A DNA stretch of 64,000 bases, from contig NZ_AUCI01000001.1 in assembly GCF_000429685.1 (NCBI RefSeq), positions 62,001 to 126,000 on the forward strand, read 5' to 3'. The stretch is from Salibacterium aidingense DSM 18341. Its GTDB lineage: Bacteria; Bacillota; Bacilli; Bacillales; Marinococcaceae. Below are positions 1 to 9,106 of this stretch, in pieces; the stretch's first letter is position 1, and the number at the start of each line of letters is the position of its first letter. Under the pieces are notes generated by a model. The model saw only the letters and a list, made by a program, of their open reading frames with translations, made no database searches and was not told the origin of the DNA. Made by a program: the position numbers and the translations under genes.

Positions 1-2
1 AC

Positions 3-1139
3 CAATATCCCGAGCTTGGATTTCAGGAATACAATACCGGTGCATTTATTAGAGAGAAATTGAAGGAGTTTGGTATTCTAGAAGTTTCACGTATTGCGGA
101 AACAGGCCTGATGGTTATGTTAAGAGGAAAAAATCCCGGGCCCACTGTTATGTTAAGAGCTGATATGGATGCCCTTCCTATCCAAGACGAAAAAAACGTT
201 GAATACGCTTCCAAAATAGATAATGCAGCCCATTTGTGCGGGCACGATGCACATATTTCCATGATGCTGGGAGCAGCAAAAATTTTAAATGAAACAAAAA
301 TAGAAAACGGAAATGTGCAGATTATATTTCAGCCAGCAGAAGAAGGGTTATACGGTGCGAAAAAAATGATAGAAGAAAATGTACTGGGCGAAAACAATGT
401 AGCGGCGGCAGCAGCCTTGCATGTCCAGCCTACCCTGCCCACTGGAGAAGTATCTATCTGTCCAAGTTCCAGCACGGCAAATTCAGATAGATTTGTCATT
501 AAAATAATAGGAAAAGGAGGGCATGCGGCCCACCCCCATGTTACGGTCGACTCTGTTGCCGTTGCTGCTGAAGTTATTTCATCTATTCAACATATCGTAA
601 GCAGAAAGGTGAACCCATTAGATAATGCTGTCATCTCGGTTGGGAAAATCACCGGAGGTTCGGCAAGAAATGTTATTGCTCCCTCCGTCACGTTGGTTGG
701 AACTGTCCGAACTTTAAAAGAAAATGTTCAAGTTAACATAAAAGAAGAAATGGAAAGAATTATCTCGGGGGTATGCCAGGCATTTGAAGCTTCCTTTGAA
801 TTTAATTACGAAGAAGGGTATCCTTCTGTCGATAATGATGAAGAAATGCTGTCCATATTCAAATCCACTGCTTCCGGCATACTAGGTGAAAATAAATTGT
901 CTATCGTCCCCCCCTCCATGGGTGGAGAAGACTTTTCCTATTATACAAAAATAGTTCCATCCGTATTTTTCAGGCTCGGCGTACGGCCACAAAACAAGGA
1001 ATCTATCTATTCACACCATCACCCTCTTTTTGATATTGACGAAGACGCAATGCCTTATGGAACAGCTCTTCTTTCCAAGTTCGCTCTTGATTTTTTGAAA
1101 CATAAACAAACGTTGGAAAAGACAGTCTCCTTTCGTTAA
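3..1139 (+). CDS. M20D-family amidohydrolase (N-acyl amino acid amidohydrolase type), 5' end cut by window
   Basis: The frame is open from base 3, so the gene begins before the window; the first in-window start-like codon (TTG at 60) is internal, because the residues before it (QYPELGFQEYNTGAFIREKL) match the usual N-terminal region of the family. About 15-20 residues are missing. Visible motifs are LRADMDALPIQDE, the metal-binding HLCGHDAH, the IFQPAEEG glutamate motif and the C-terminal MGGEDFSYY. The family removes acyl groups from N-acyl amino acids or related amides using a dinuclear metal site in the cytoplasm. It ends 68 bases before a peptide-type ABC permease on the same strand and is probably co-transcribed with it. 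The substrate is unknown; hippurate-, indoleacetyl- and acetyl-amino acid hydrolases share these motifs. Confidence 0.88.
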   Translation, partial: QYPELGFQEYNTGAFIREKLKEFGILEVSRIAETGLMVMLRGKNPGPTVMLRADMDALPIQDEKNVEYASKIDNAAHLCGHDAHISMMLGAAKILNETKIENGNVQIIFQPAEEGLYGAKKMIEENVLGENNVAAAAALHVQPTLPTGEVSICPSSSTANSDRFVIKIIGKGGHAAHPHVTVDSVAVAAEVISSIQHIVSRKVNPLDNAVISVGKITGGSARNVIAPSVTLVGTVRTLKENVQVNIKEEMERIISGVCQAFEASFEFNYEEGYPSVDNDEEMLSIFKSTASGILGENKLSIVPPSMGGEDFSYYTKIVPSVFFRLGVRPQNKESIYSHHHPLFDIDEDAMPYGTALLSKFALDFLKHKQTLEKTVSFR

Positions 1140-1207
1140 AAACCTTCTATTATTTTCTTCAGCATTAATTTAAAATGGAAATTAAACTTCAAAAGGAGGG
1201 GTCTAAT

Positions 1208-2125
1208 TTGAGCAGTTATATTAGACGGAGATTAATTCAATTACTTCCCGTCATGTTTATCATTATTTTTATTGTTTATAGTCTGGTCTACTTTGCCGGT
1301 GATCCAGTATTACTTATGCTGCCTGAAAATGCAACACAAGAAGACATCGCCCAAATGAGAGCTGCCTTAAATCTCGATCAGCCATTCTATATTCAGTTTT
1401 TCACCTATATGTCTAATGTTATTCAAGGAGATTTCGGAGATTCCTTCAGCTACAATCAACCTGCTTTAGATATAGTTTTAGAGCGTCTTCCGGCCACCAT
1501 AGAGCTTGGTATTGCCTCTATGATAGTTGCTGTCGGTATGGCCGTCCCCTTGGGAATATGGTCGGCCCTCAAACGAAATTCTTTAACTGATGTTTTTATT
1601 ACAGGTGGCACTGTGATCGGCCAGGCGATGCCAAATTTTTGGCTGGGTATCATGCTCATTCTAGTTTTTTCCGTGAACTTATCTATTCTTCCCGTTTCAG
1701 GGACCGGCACTTACGCTCATCTAATCTTACCAGCCATCACCCTTGGAACAGGAATATCTGCACAAATCGCCCGATTAACTCGTTCGAGCATGTTAGAAAC
1801 ACTGAATCAGGACTATATACGAACAGCCAAAAGTAATGGAATTAATCGTTTTTCCATTATATACTTACACGCTTTCCGTAACTCTTTAATACCAGTAGTT
1901 ACGATCACAGCAATGCAGACTAATGCATTAATAGGCGGCGCCTTAGTAACGGAAATGATATTTGCCTGGCCCGGCCTGGGACAATTATTAATTCAAGCCA
2001 TCCACGCCCGGGATATGGCCATTGTTCAAGCTTCCGTTTTCATTATTGCGATTATTGTTATTTTAATGAATTTTATTGCAGATATTTTATACAAACTTCT
2101 TGATCCAAGAATTCACCTTAAATAA
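1208..2125 (+). CDS. Peptide-type ABC transporter permease (DppB/OppB family)
   Basis: Inner-membrane permease of a peptide/nickel/opine-type ABC importer, 305 residues. The start is TTG at 1208, because AGGAGG at 1194-1199 lies 8 nt upstream of it; an ATG at 1175 lies before this ribosome binding site. The N-terminus (MSSYIRRRLIQLLPVMFII) is typical of DppB. Several hydrophobic segments and the EAA-type cytoplasmic loop (DYIRTAKSNG, then YLHAFRNSLIPV) that contacts the ATPase are present. It is the first of four consecutive transporter genes. The family is certain; the transported compound is not, and the neighbouring hydrolases suggest an acylated or gamma-glutamyl amino compound rather than ordinary peptides. 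Confidence 0.93.
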   Translation: MSSYIRRRLIQLLPVMFIIIFIVYSLVYFAGDPVLLMLPENATQEDIAQMRAALNLDQPFYIQFFTYMSNVIQGDFGDSFSYNQPALDIVLERLPATIELGIASMIVAVGMAVPLGIWSALKRNSLTDVFITGGTVIGQAMPNFWLGIMLILVFSVNLSILPVSGTGTYAHLILPAITLGTGISAQIARLTRSSMLETLNQDYIRTAKSNGINRFSIIYLHAFRNSLIPVVTITAMQTNALIGGALVTEMIFAWPGLGQLLIQAIHARDMAIVQASVFIIAIIVILMNFIADILYKLLDPRIHLK

Positions 2126-2139
2126 GGAGGCAGAAGAAC

Positions 2140-3075
2140 ATGAGTATACCAGAAGAGAAACAACAACAAGATACTGTTTCTGCCCCGCCGCGATTAAAAA
2201 AAGTGTCCTCTGTTAAGAAATGGCTGAAACTTTTACTCCAAAGCAAGACAGGTACATTCGGATTATTTATTGTCATCTTTGTTTTTCTGACGGCTGCGTT
2301 CGCCCCATGGATCGCTCCACATGATCCGACAGAAAATAATTTGGCGCAAATGCTTCAGCCTCCTTTTTGGGCAGAAGGCGGCAGTATGGAACATATTTTA
2401 GGAACAGACAACCTCGGAAGAGATATGTTCAGCAGAATACTTTATGGCGCTCAAGTTTCCCTGCTTGTTGGAATTACGGCAGTTCTGATAGCCGGGACTA
2501 TCGGTTTGGCCGCCGGTATCATTGCGGGGTATTATGGAGGTTTTATTGATAACTTGATTATGAGATTTGTCGATGCCTTCCTGGCTATACCCAGCATTCT
2601 ATTAACTCTTGTCATATTAGGCATCGTCGGTCCCGGGATGTTTACACTCATTCTTGTATTAGGTATTACAAATTGGGTGAATTACGCAAGAATTGTAAGA
2701 GGGGAAGTCTTGTCGTTAAAGGAAAGAGATTTCGTAACTGCGGCCAGCCTGATGGGAGTCAACGACAGAAAAATCATGTACCGCCACCTGGTTCCTAATG
2801 TTTTTTCTTCTTTTATCGTTATTGCAACGTTAAGCGTAGCGACCACTATCATCTCTGAAGCTGCTCTTAGCTTTTTAGGAATGGGGATACAGCCTCCCCA
2901 AATCTCATGGGGCGGCATGCTCAGTTCAGGAAGAGATTACTTAGCTGACAGCTGGTGGGTGGCCACCTTCCCTGGACTGGCAATTACGATCACTACATTA
3001 GGAATTATATTTCTGGGAGATTGGCTGAGAGATGTTTTGGACCCTAAGACAAATATGAATCGGAAAGGAAGGTAA
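2140..3075 (+). CDS. Peptide-type ABC transporter permease (DppC/OppC family)
   Basis: Second membrane subunit of the same importer, 311 residues, starting 14 nt after the previous stop with AAGGAGG in front. A long charged, Gln-rich cytoplasmic N-terminus precedes the first membrane helix, as in OppC. The conserved segments DPTENNLAQMLQPP and LGTDNLGRDMFSRILYGAQ, and the EAA loop (FVTAASLMGVNDRKIMYRHL), are recognisable. It should form a heterodimeric pore with the preceding DppB-like subunit. Confidence 0.93.
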   Translation: MSIPEEKQQQDTVSAPPRLKKVSSVKKWLKLLLQSKTGTFGLFIVIFVFLTAAFAPWIAPHDPTENNLAQMLQPPFWAEGGSMEHILGTDNLGRDMFSRILYGAQVSLLVGITAVLIAGTIGLAAGIIAGYYGGFIDNLIMRFVDAFLAIPSILLTLVILGIVGPGMFTLILVLGITNWVNYARIVRGEVLSLKERDFVTAASLMGVNDRKIMYRHLVPNVFSSFIVIATLSVATTIISEAALSFLGMGIQPPQISWGGMLSSGRDYLADSWWVATFPGLAITITTLGIIFLGDWLRDVLDPKTNMNRKGR

Positions 3076-3079
3076 TAGA

Positions 3080-4054
3080 ATGGAATCCAATCAACCCCTT
3101 TTAGAAGTCGAACACTTAAGCACTCATTTTTTTACAGAAAATGGTGTAGTCCCTTCTATTAACGATATTACTTTTTCGATTGCCCCCGGAGAGATTGTTG
3201 CTTTAGTCGGTGAATCCGGTTCTGGGAAAAGCGTAACTTCAATGTCCATTATGGGACTGGTTGAATCTCCGGGAAAAATTGTGAATGGTAGAATTCTTTT
3301 CAACAATCAGGACTTAACAGCCCTTTCCTACAGAAAATATCAGAAGATTAGAAGGAACGATATATCCATGGTTTTTCAGGAACCGTTAACTGCTCTGAAT
3401 CCTGTCTTTTCTATCGGATTTCATTTAGTAGAGACGATAATAGTACAACAAAAGGTCTCGAAGAAAAAAGCGAAAGCAATAGCTTTTGAATGGCTGGAAA
3501 AAGTCCGCATCCCCAACCCCAAAGAAGTGTTTGCTTCCTATCCACATGAATTAAGCGGCGGAATGCGGCAGCGAGTAATGATTGCTATGGCTCTCTCCTC
3601 GCATCCACGATTGTTGATCGCAGATGAACCTACCACAGCGCTGGATGTCACGATACAAAAACAAATACTGGATGTAATGAAAACTCTCAGCAAAGAATTG
3701 GACACCGCTATTTTGTTTATCACTCACGACCTCGGAGTAGTTGCTGAAATGGTGGATCGTGTCATGGTCATGTATGGCGGGGAAATCGTGGAAACAAGCA
3801 GTGTAAAACAGCTTTTTCACACCCCGAAGCATCCCTATTCTGAAGGGCTGTTGAAAAGTACTCCAAAAATCCAACAATCTGATGAAAAACTGGATACGAT
3901 TGGCGGGGCAGTACCCTCTCCTGCCAATTTACCAACAGGATGCAAATTTCATCCACGCTGCCCTAAGGCGTTTGATCGATGTACATCTGAACATCCTTCA
4001 TTAATAAACCTTAATAACGAAAATCAAGTTCGTTGTTTGTTGTATGAATCTTAG
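3080..4054 (+). CDS. Peptide-type ABC transporter ATP-binding protein (DppD/OppD family)
   Basis: Cytoplasmic ATPase subunit of 324 residues, 4 nt after the permease stop. Walker A is GESGSGKS at residues 44-51, the signature motif LSGGMRQR, Walker [13 protein letters not shown], and the switch region ITHDLGVV are all intact. The C-terminal OppD/DppD extension carries a four-cysteine cluster ([15 protein letters not shown] and a later RCLL), a known feature of this subfamily. It pairs with the OppF-like ATPase that follows. Confidence 0.94.
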   Translation: MESNQPLLEVEHLSTHFFTENGVVPSINDITFSIAPGEIVALVGESGSGKSVTSMSIMGLVESPGKIVNGRILFNNQDLTALSYRKYQKIRRNDISMVFQEPLTALNPVFSIGFHLVETIIVQQKVSKKKAKAIAFEWLEKVRIPNPKEVFASYPHELSGGMRQRVMIAMALSSHPRLLIADEPTTALDVTIQKQILDVMKTLSKELDTAILFITHDLGVVAEMVDRVMVMYGGEIVETSSVKQLFHTPKHPYSEGLLKSTPKIQQSDEKLDTIGGAVPSPANLPTGCKFHPRCPKAFDRCTSEHPSLINLNNENQVRCLLYES

Positions 4055-4068
4055 AAAGGATGATACCT

Positions 4069-5103
4069 ATGACAGCCCACACCTCTCCCCTTTTAGAAAT
4101 AAAAGATATTACAAAATCCTTTGATTTTTCAAAAGGATGGATGAAAAAGAAACAACAGTTTTTAACAGCAGTAAATAATGTAAGTCTCACTATATATGAA
4201 GGAGAAACCGTCGGTATCGTAGGAGAATCGGGGTGCGGTAAATCGACCCTGGCAAATGTCGTAATGGGGGTGCTCCCTCCGGATGAAGGAAAGATTATGT
4301 TTAATGGTACTGATATTTTTTCATTATCTAAAAAAGAACTTAAAAACAAACGAAAAGGATTTCAAATGGTGTTCCAGGACCCTTCCTCTTCCTTGAACCC
4401 GCGCATGAAAGTTTTTGATATCATCGCTGAACCGTTACGGGCTTATAAAATGGCAGTGGGAGAGCGTTTAATTGAGGAAGTAGAAAGCCTGCTGACAAAT
4501 GTCGGCCTGGATATCAGCTATAAAGAGCGATATCCCCATGAATTCAGCGGCGGCCAAAGGCAGCGTATTGTCATTGCCAGGGCTTTAGCTCTAAAACCAA
4601 AGTTAATCGTTTGTGATGAACCAGTATCTGCCTTAGATGTTTCGATACAAGCCCAAATATTGAATCTTCTTCAGGAATTACAGGAGAGATACAGCTTGAC
4701 TTATTTATTTATTGGTCACGGTCTTCCTTCTGTTCATTATATAAGCGATCGTATCGCGGTTATGTATCTAGGGGAAATAGTGGAGATTGGGAAGAAAGAT
4801 GTTATTTTCAATAACCCGGCTCATCCATATACACGTGCTCTCTTATCTTCTATCCCAGTGCCAGATCCCGATCATCATGAAAATAGGCCACAAGAATCTT
4901 ATATCCTGGGGGATATGCCCAATCCTACTGATCCTCCATCTGGATGCAAGTTTCATACACGCTGTCCTATTGCTCAAGACATATGTAAAGAAAAATCTCC
5001 AGCCCCGGCTTCTGTTCGGGATAACCAGGAAGCAGCCTGTCACTTTCCCATAATGGAACCGGCAGCAGAATTATCGCAAGAACAAAGAGCCTCTGTTTAT
5101 TAG
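4069..5103 (+). CDS. Peptide-type ABC transporter ATP-binding protein (DppF/OppF family)
   Basis: Second ATPase subunit of about 344 residues. The start at 4069 is preferred because GAAAGGA at 4054-4060 is 8 nt upstream; an ATG at 4060 overlaps that site. Walker A GESGCGKS (52-59), signature FSGGQRQR and Walker B LIVCDEPVSALD are intact. The switch loop reads FIGHGLPSVHYISD: the histidine is kept, but the Asp that usually follows it (SHDL or THDL) is Gly, which may alter ATPase kinetics. The C-terminal cysteine cluster (GCKFHTRCPIAQDIC) is present. Confidence 0.93.
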   Translation: MTAHTSPLLEIKDITKSFDFSKGWMKKKQQFLTAVNNVSLTIYEGETVGIVGESGCGKSTLANVVMGVLPPDEGKIMFNGTDIFSLSKKELKNKRKGFQMVFQDPSSSLNPRMKVFDIIAEPLRAYKMAVGERLIEEVESLLTNVGLDISYKERYPHEFSGGQRQRIVIARALALKPKLIVCDEPVSALDVSIQAQILNLLQELQERYSLTYLFIGHGLPSVHYISDRIAVMYLGEIVEIGKKDVIFNNPAHPYTRALLSSIPVPDPDHHENRPQESYILGDMPNPTDPPSGCKFHTRCPIAQDICKEKSPAPASVRDNQEAACHFPIMEPAAELSQEQRASVY

Positions 5104-5115
5104 AAAGGAGAAACC

Positions 5116-5781
5116 ATGATGGACCTGGCATCCTATCATCTTTCCGATTTATTAAAGATCGAAAAACCATTCGCAAAAAATAACTATCAGGGGAACTTAG
5201 AAGATCAAAAGGTATTTAACGTAAAAAAAGGTTCTATCCCCGTTTTAGTGTCTGCTCCACATGCCACAAAACATAAAAGAAACCAAACAGTCAAAGAACA
5301 GGATGATTTCACAGGAAGTATCGCTCTGCTTCTCCATGAATTAACCGGCTGCTATCTTATCTATACCACGAAAATCAGCGGGGAAGATCCAAATTTCATA
5401 AAAGGAGGTGGGACTTATAAAAAAAAGGCTGTGGAGTTAGTTCAAAGCTTTCCCATTACCTATTTACTTGATCTTCACGGGGCGTCAAAAAAAAGGACAT
5501 TCGATATTGACATGGGGACCTGCTACGGAAAAACGATGAAAAAGGAGACCTGTAACAGTATATTAAGCACCTTTCGAGCGTTTGAACTGCATGATGTAAA
5601 ACAAAATTATCGGTTTCCTGCCACGAATCCAAATACAGTCTCCCATTATACCCACTCTATAACTGGAATAGAGACAGTGCAGCTAGAAGTGAATGAAATG
5701 TATCGAAACCCGCAGGAAAACAAAGATTTATTTTTAAAATGCTTAGAAAGTCTGAAAGGGGTAGTTAACAAGCTTTCTTAA
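5116..5781 (+). CDS. N-formylglutamate amidohydrolase-like protein
   Basis: A 221-residue protein without signal peptide or membrane segments. An early SAPHATKHKR motif, an acidic KEQDDFTGSIALLLHE stretch, then LLDLHGASKKRTFDID and a late VQLEVNE motif recall the metal-dependent N-formylglutamate amidohydrolase family, in which the PHA/PHS histidine and the DLHG histidine bind the metal. AAAGGAG at 5104-5110 serves either ATG 5116 or the adjacent ATG 5119. It lies between the ABC ATPase and the secreted Ntn hydrolase in the operon. The likely role is hydrolysis of an N-acyl glutamate or similar amide in the cytoplasm. Family assignment is moderate; the substrate is inferred only from context. 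Confidence 0.65.
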   Translation: MMDLASYHLSDLLKIEKPFAKNNYQGNLEDQKVFNVKKGSIPVLVSAPHATKHKRNQTVKEQDDFTGSIALLLHELTGCYLIYTTKISGEDPNFIKGGGTYKKKAVELVQSFPITYLLDLHGASKKRTFDIDMGTCYGKTMKKETCNSILSTFRAFELHDVKQNYRFPATNPNTVSHYTHSITGIETVQLEVNEMYRNPQENKDLFLKCLESLKGVVNKLS

Positions 5782-5806
5782 GTAAAAAGGAGAGATGATT
5801 TTCTAT

Positions 5807-7423
5807 ATGAAAAAAATTCCGTATTTACTGTATGCTGCCTTGCTAATAGCTGTCTTTACCTTTAGTTACAACCCTTCCTTGAGCCACGCTTCTAGTTCTG
5901 CTATTGCTACCGGGGAGGCTACGGAGGATGGAAGACCAGTAGCGTGGAAAAATCGCGATCATTGGTCTACTCCAGATGGATGGAAAGTATATCCATTTTA
6001 TTATGAAGCAGATTCTTCCTCTTTTGGTCCGGGGGATTCGTTCACATCTCGATTTAATTACGTAGGAGCAACAGCGGAAGGGGAATCCGGAAAGGATCCT
6101 ATTACTGAAAAACAAGTACCTTGGGCAGGAGCGAATGAACAGGGGTTAGGACTGGTACAGGTTCATGGGCACACGTTAACGTCCGATTTTGCCGCAGATC
6201 ATGGGTATCCTGTATCCCAAGACCTGGACAACGGCATAGCGGCCGGTTTGATGAACCATATTTTATTATCACGGGCCGAACACGTAGACGAAGTAGAACA
6301 AATTCTGTGGGAAACGAACGACGGTGGTGGTTTTAATAATAGCTTTGCCAGAAATACATCAACCATAATAAGCGTATTTGACCGCTGGGGAAATGCTGCC
6401 ATTTTCGAGATAGACGGAGATAGTTTTACGAGAGACAATATCAAGGAAGAGTACACCCAGGACGAAGACGGTTATTACTCTGCTTCCCATGAGGACAGCA
6501 AGGGACTTCTCAGTGCTGAAAATAACAATTCGGGTGATTCCCCAAATGCCTCTAATCCCGAAGATGGGGAATACAGCGGTTATGATTGGCGGACTAATTT
6601 CAGCAAAGTGGATTGGGCAAAATCAAATGGGTTTCCCTACTTCGTCGATGAAGAGACGACAGATGTGGTAGACAACGAAGTAACAGCTATCGACGATATA
6701 CCTAACGGCGTACACGATTGGAATTATTCAACTAGCGCAGTAAAAAGGCATACCAGAGCCGGAATTAGAATGGATGACCCCCACCCTATAAATTACGAAT
6801 ACTTTATTCAAAAAGAAGTAGGATCTCATGCACTGCCAACCGAATGGTATATGGAATCATTATCAAGGAGCATTGGTAATCTTCCCGCTGACGACAAACC
6901 GCTCGGATGGCATTTGAATCGTCACGTTAGTACCTTTGGTTCTGTTATTTCCGGAGCAAAGCAGGGGGATCCCCATGAAGGAAAGCTTACGACCATGTGG
7001 ATTGCTCTTGGAGAGCCCTCGGTCAGTATGTTTGTACCCGTTTTTCCATTTGCCGGGGACCCGCCAGATGTGCTGGATGATATGTATCTGGCCACCGATG
7101 AAAAAAGGCAGCAGGTTTATGAGTATGATGGGGTGGAAGCCTGCGGTTACAGCTGTGGCAGAAATAACAATAGTACTGCCGACTTGGAAGCTCTTGCAGG
7201 AAAAGAAAGTGATGGCGAGGGCTACTATGGAGAAGGAGGAATCCAGAATAACATTTTTAAAATCGAGGACTGGATTTTTGATGAGTATGAAAGTTTTATG
7301 GATGAATTAAGAAACAATAACTATTCTGATGATGAGCTCGAAAAGGAATTGGCTGATTGGCAGAAGGGCATAGCAGAACAAGCAAGAACTCACTACGAAG
7401 AGGGAACTGTTCCGCAGGAATAA
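5807..7423 (+). CDS. Secreted Ntn-hydrolase-fold protein (C45/C69-like linear amide hydrolase)
   Basis: A 538-residue exported protein. The start at 5807 gives a clean signal peptide (Lys-Lys, hydrophobic core, then SLSHA); an ATG at 5795 touches the ribosome binding site and is less likely. Predicted cleavage after Ala28 leaves Ser29 at the N-terminus. The mature start (SSSAIATGEATEDGRPVAWK then NRD) and the later PWAGANEQGLGLV segment follow the layout of C45/C69 Ntn hydrolases, which cleave linear amides using an N-terminal Cys. Here Ser sits in the place expected for Cys. The rest is very acidic, as expected for a protein working in salty surroundings. It lies between two hydrolase/transport genes and directly before the solute-binding lipoprotein, so it may release the imported compound outside the cell. 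The Ntn assignment is moderate. Confidence 0.62.
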   Translation: MKKIPYLLYAALLIAVFTFSYNPSLSHASSSAIATGEATEDGRPVAWKNRDHWSTPDGWKVYPFYYEADSSSFGPGDSFTSRFNYVGATAEGESGKDPITEKQVPWAGANEQGLGLVQVHGHTLTSDFAADHGYPVSQDLDNGIAAGLMNHILLSRAEHVDEVEQILWETNDGGGFNNSFARNTSTIISVFDRWGNAAIFEIDGDSFTRDNIKEEYTQDEDGYYSASHEDSKGLLSAENNNSGDSPNASNPEDGEYSGYDWRTNFSKVDWAKSNGFPYFVDEETTDVVDNEVTAIDDIPNGVHDWNYSTSAVKRHTRAGIRMDDPHPINYEYFIQKEVGSHALPTEWYMESLSRSIGNLPADDKPLGWHLNRHVSTFGSVISGAKQGDPHEGKLTTMWIALGEPSVSMFVPVFPFAGDPPDVLDDMYLATDEKRQQVYEYDGVEACGYSCGRNNNSTADLEALAGKESDGEGYYGEGGIQNNIFKIEDWIFDEYESFMDELRNNNYSDDELEKELADWQKGIAEQARTHYEEGTVPQE

Positions 7424-7443
7424 TTAATTAAGGAGAGAAATAA

Positions 7444-9045
7444 ATGAAACGAACATATTTCTTGTTTATTGCAGCATTATTCATCATGTTAATAACCGGC
7501 TGTGTAACCGCAAATAACTCGGAAGAAGAGGCTGACCAGGAATCATCGGCGGAGGAACAAGATGATGGGTCTTCTGCGTCAGAAAATTCTAAATCTGAAG
7601 ATGACACACTAACAATTGCGGTAGGAGTTGACATGGCTACCTTTGATATCCATGACCACAATAATACATTAACGGAAGCTATGCACATTAACATGTTCAA
7701 CTATCTATTCATGAGAAATGATGAAACCGGTGAAATAGAGCCGGACCTTGTAGAGGAGTATGAAAATACGGATGATCTTACGTGGAATATGACTTTAAAA
7801 GAAGGAGTTACTTTTCACAATGGGGATGAGCTTACTGCAGAAGATGTACAATACACATTAGAACGCGTCATTGAAGATGAGAGTTTAACAGAGCACTCTC
7901 AATATAATCAAATAGATGAAATTAACGTTATTGATGATCATGAGTTTGAGATTGTAACGCATGAACCAGAACCAGTATTGCTGAATCGTTTGTCGCGCAT
8001 CGGCTCTAGTATTCTTCCCAAGGATTATATCGAGGAAAATGGATGGGACCACTTTTTAGAAGAACCTATTGGAACCGGCCCTTTCCAATTCGAAGAATGG
8101 AATCGGGACAGTGAAGTGATCTTCTCACGGTATGATGACTATTTTGAAGGCCCTGTGGAAGACTGGGAAGAGCTTGTGTTTCAAGTTATTCCTGAAACCT
8201 CTACCGCTGTAGGGGAATTACTGACAGATGGAGTCGATATCGTGTTCGATGTTCCTGATAATGAGTGGGAACGTATAGAGGGGAATGAAGGAACATCGGT
8301 GATCACCGGTCCTTCTCAACGAGTGGGGCTGCTTGGATTACGTCATACGGAAAGCTATCCCACTTCTGACCCCTTAGTACGGGAAGCAATTGATCTGGCC
8401 ATTGATAATGAAGCATTAGTAGATCATATTTTAGGAGGTGCAGGCGTACCAACCAGGACCCGGGTCACCCCTGGCAACTTCGGAGCTAACGAAGAGTTAT
8501 TTGATACCTATTTGTATGATCCTGAGAAAGCTGAAGAATTGTTGGAGGAAGCTGGGTATGGCGGCGAGGAGTTGGAGCTTACGCTGCACGCTCCGATCGA
8601 CCGATATACGAAAGGGGAAGATATAACGGAGACCGTAGCAGCAATGCTGGACGAAGTCGGGATTACAGTGAATGTAGATTTCATGGAATTTAACAATTTC
8701 TTATCTACGAGACGTGCTTTTGAAAACGAAGATATGTTTTTTGCTGCTTTTGGAAATTCATTATTTGATGGAGATGTGGCATTAGATGTATACCGCTCCG
8801 GGCGTGCAGAGGGTGAATTGGATTACGAAAATGAAGAAGTGGACCGGCTACTTGAAGAAGCATCAACCGACATGAATCCCGAGAGCAGAAAAGAAAAGTT
8901 TGAAAGAATACAGGAGATAGTAGCTGAAGAACGACCACATGTATTTCTTTACCTTCAAGACAATGCTTATGGAGTAAACGATGCAATCAATTTCACCCCG
9001 CGGCAGGATGAAATGTTTTATGCCCCGGATATAACAAAAGATTAA
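7444..9045 (+). CDS. Peptide-type ABC transporter solute-binding lipoprotein (family 5, DppA/OppA)
   Basis: A 533-residue extracellular binding protein for the upstream ABC importer. The signal peptide ends in a lipobox (ITGC) with Cys20, followed by a Ser/Glu-rich acidic linker, so it should be anchored to the outer face of the membrane. Family 5 features are visible: LVEEYENTDDLTWNMTLKEG, FHNGDELTAEDVQYTLERV and IGTGPFQFEEW. The start ATG has AAGGAGAG 8 nt upstream. Placing the binding protein after the hydrolases rather than first in the operon is unusual. Confidence 0.93.
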   Translation: MKRTYFLFIAALFIMLITGCVTANNSEEEADQESSAEEQDDGSSASENSKSEDDTLTIAVGVDMATFDIHDHNNTLTEAMHINMFNYLFMRNDETGEIEPDLVEEYENTDDLTWNMTLKEGVTFHNGDELTAEDVQYTLERVIEDESLTEHSQYNQIDEINVIDDHEFEIVTHEPEPVLLNRLSRIGSSILPKDYIEENGWDHFLEEPIGTGPFQFEEWNRDSEVIFSRYDDYFEGPVEDWEELVFQVIPETSTAVGELLTDGVDIVFDVPDNEWERIEGNEGTSVITGPSQRVGLLGLRHTESYPTSDPLVREAIDLAIDNEALVDHILGGAGVPTRTRVTPGNFGANEELFDTYLYDPEKAEELLEEAGYGGEELELTLHAPIDRYTKGEDITETVAAMLDEVGITVNVDFMEFNNFLSTRRAFENEDMFFAAFGNSLFDGDVALDVYRSGRAEGELDYENEEVDRLLEEASTDMNPESRKEKFERIQEIVAEERPHVFLYLQDNAYGVNDAINFTPRQDEMFYAPDITKD

Positions 9046-9106
9046 AAGGAATGGGGGCTGCAATTCAGCAGCCTCTCTCCTTCTATCTATAGGGAGGCTG
9101 GAATTA

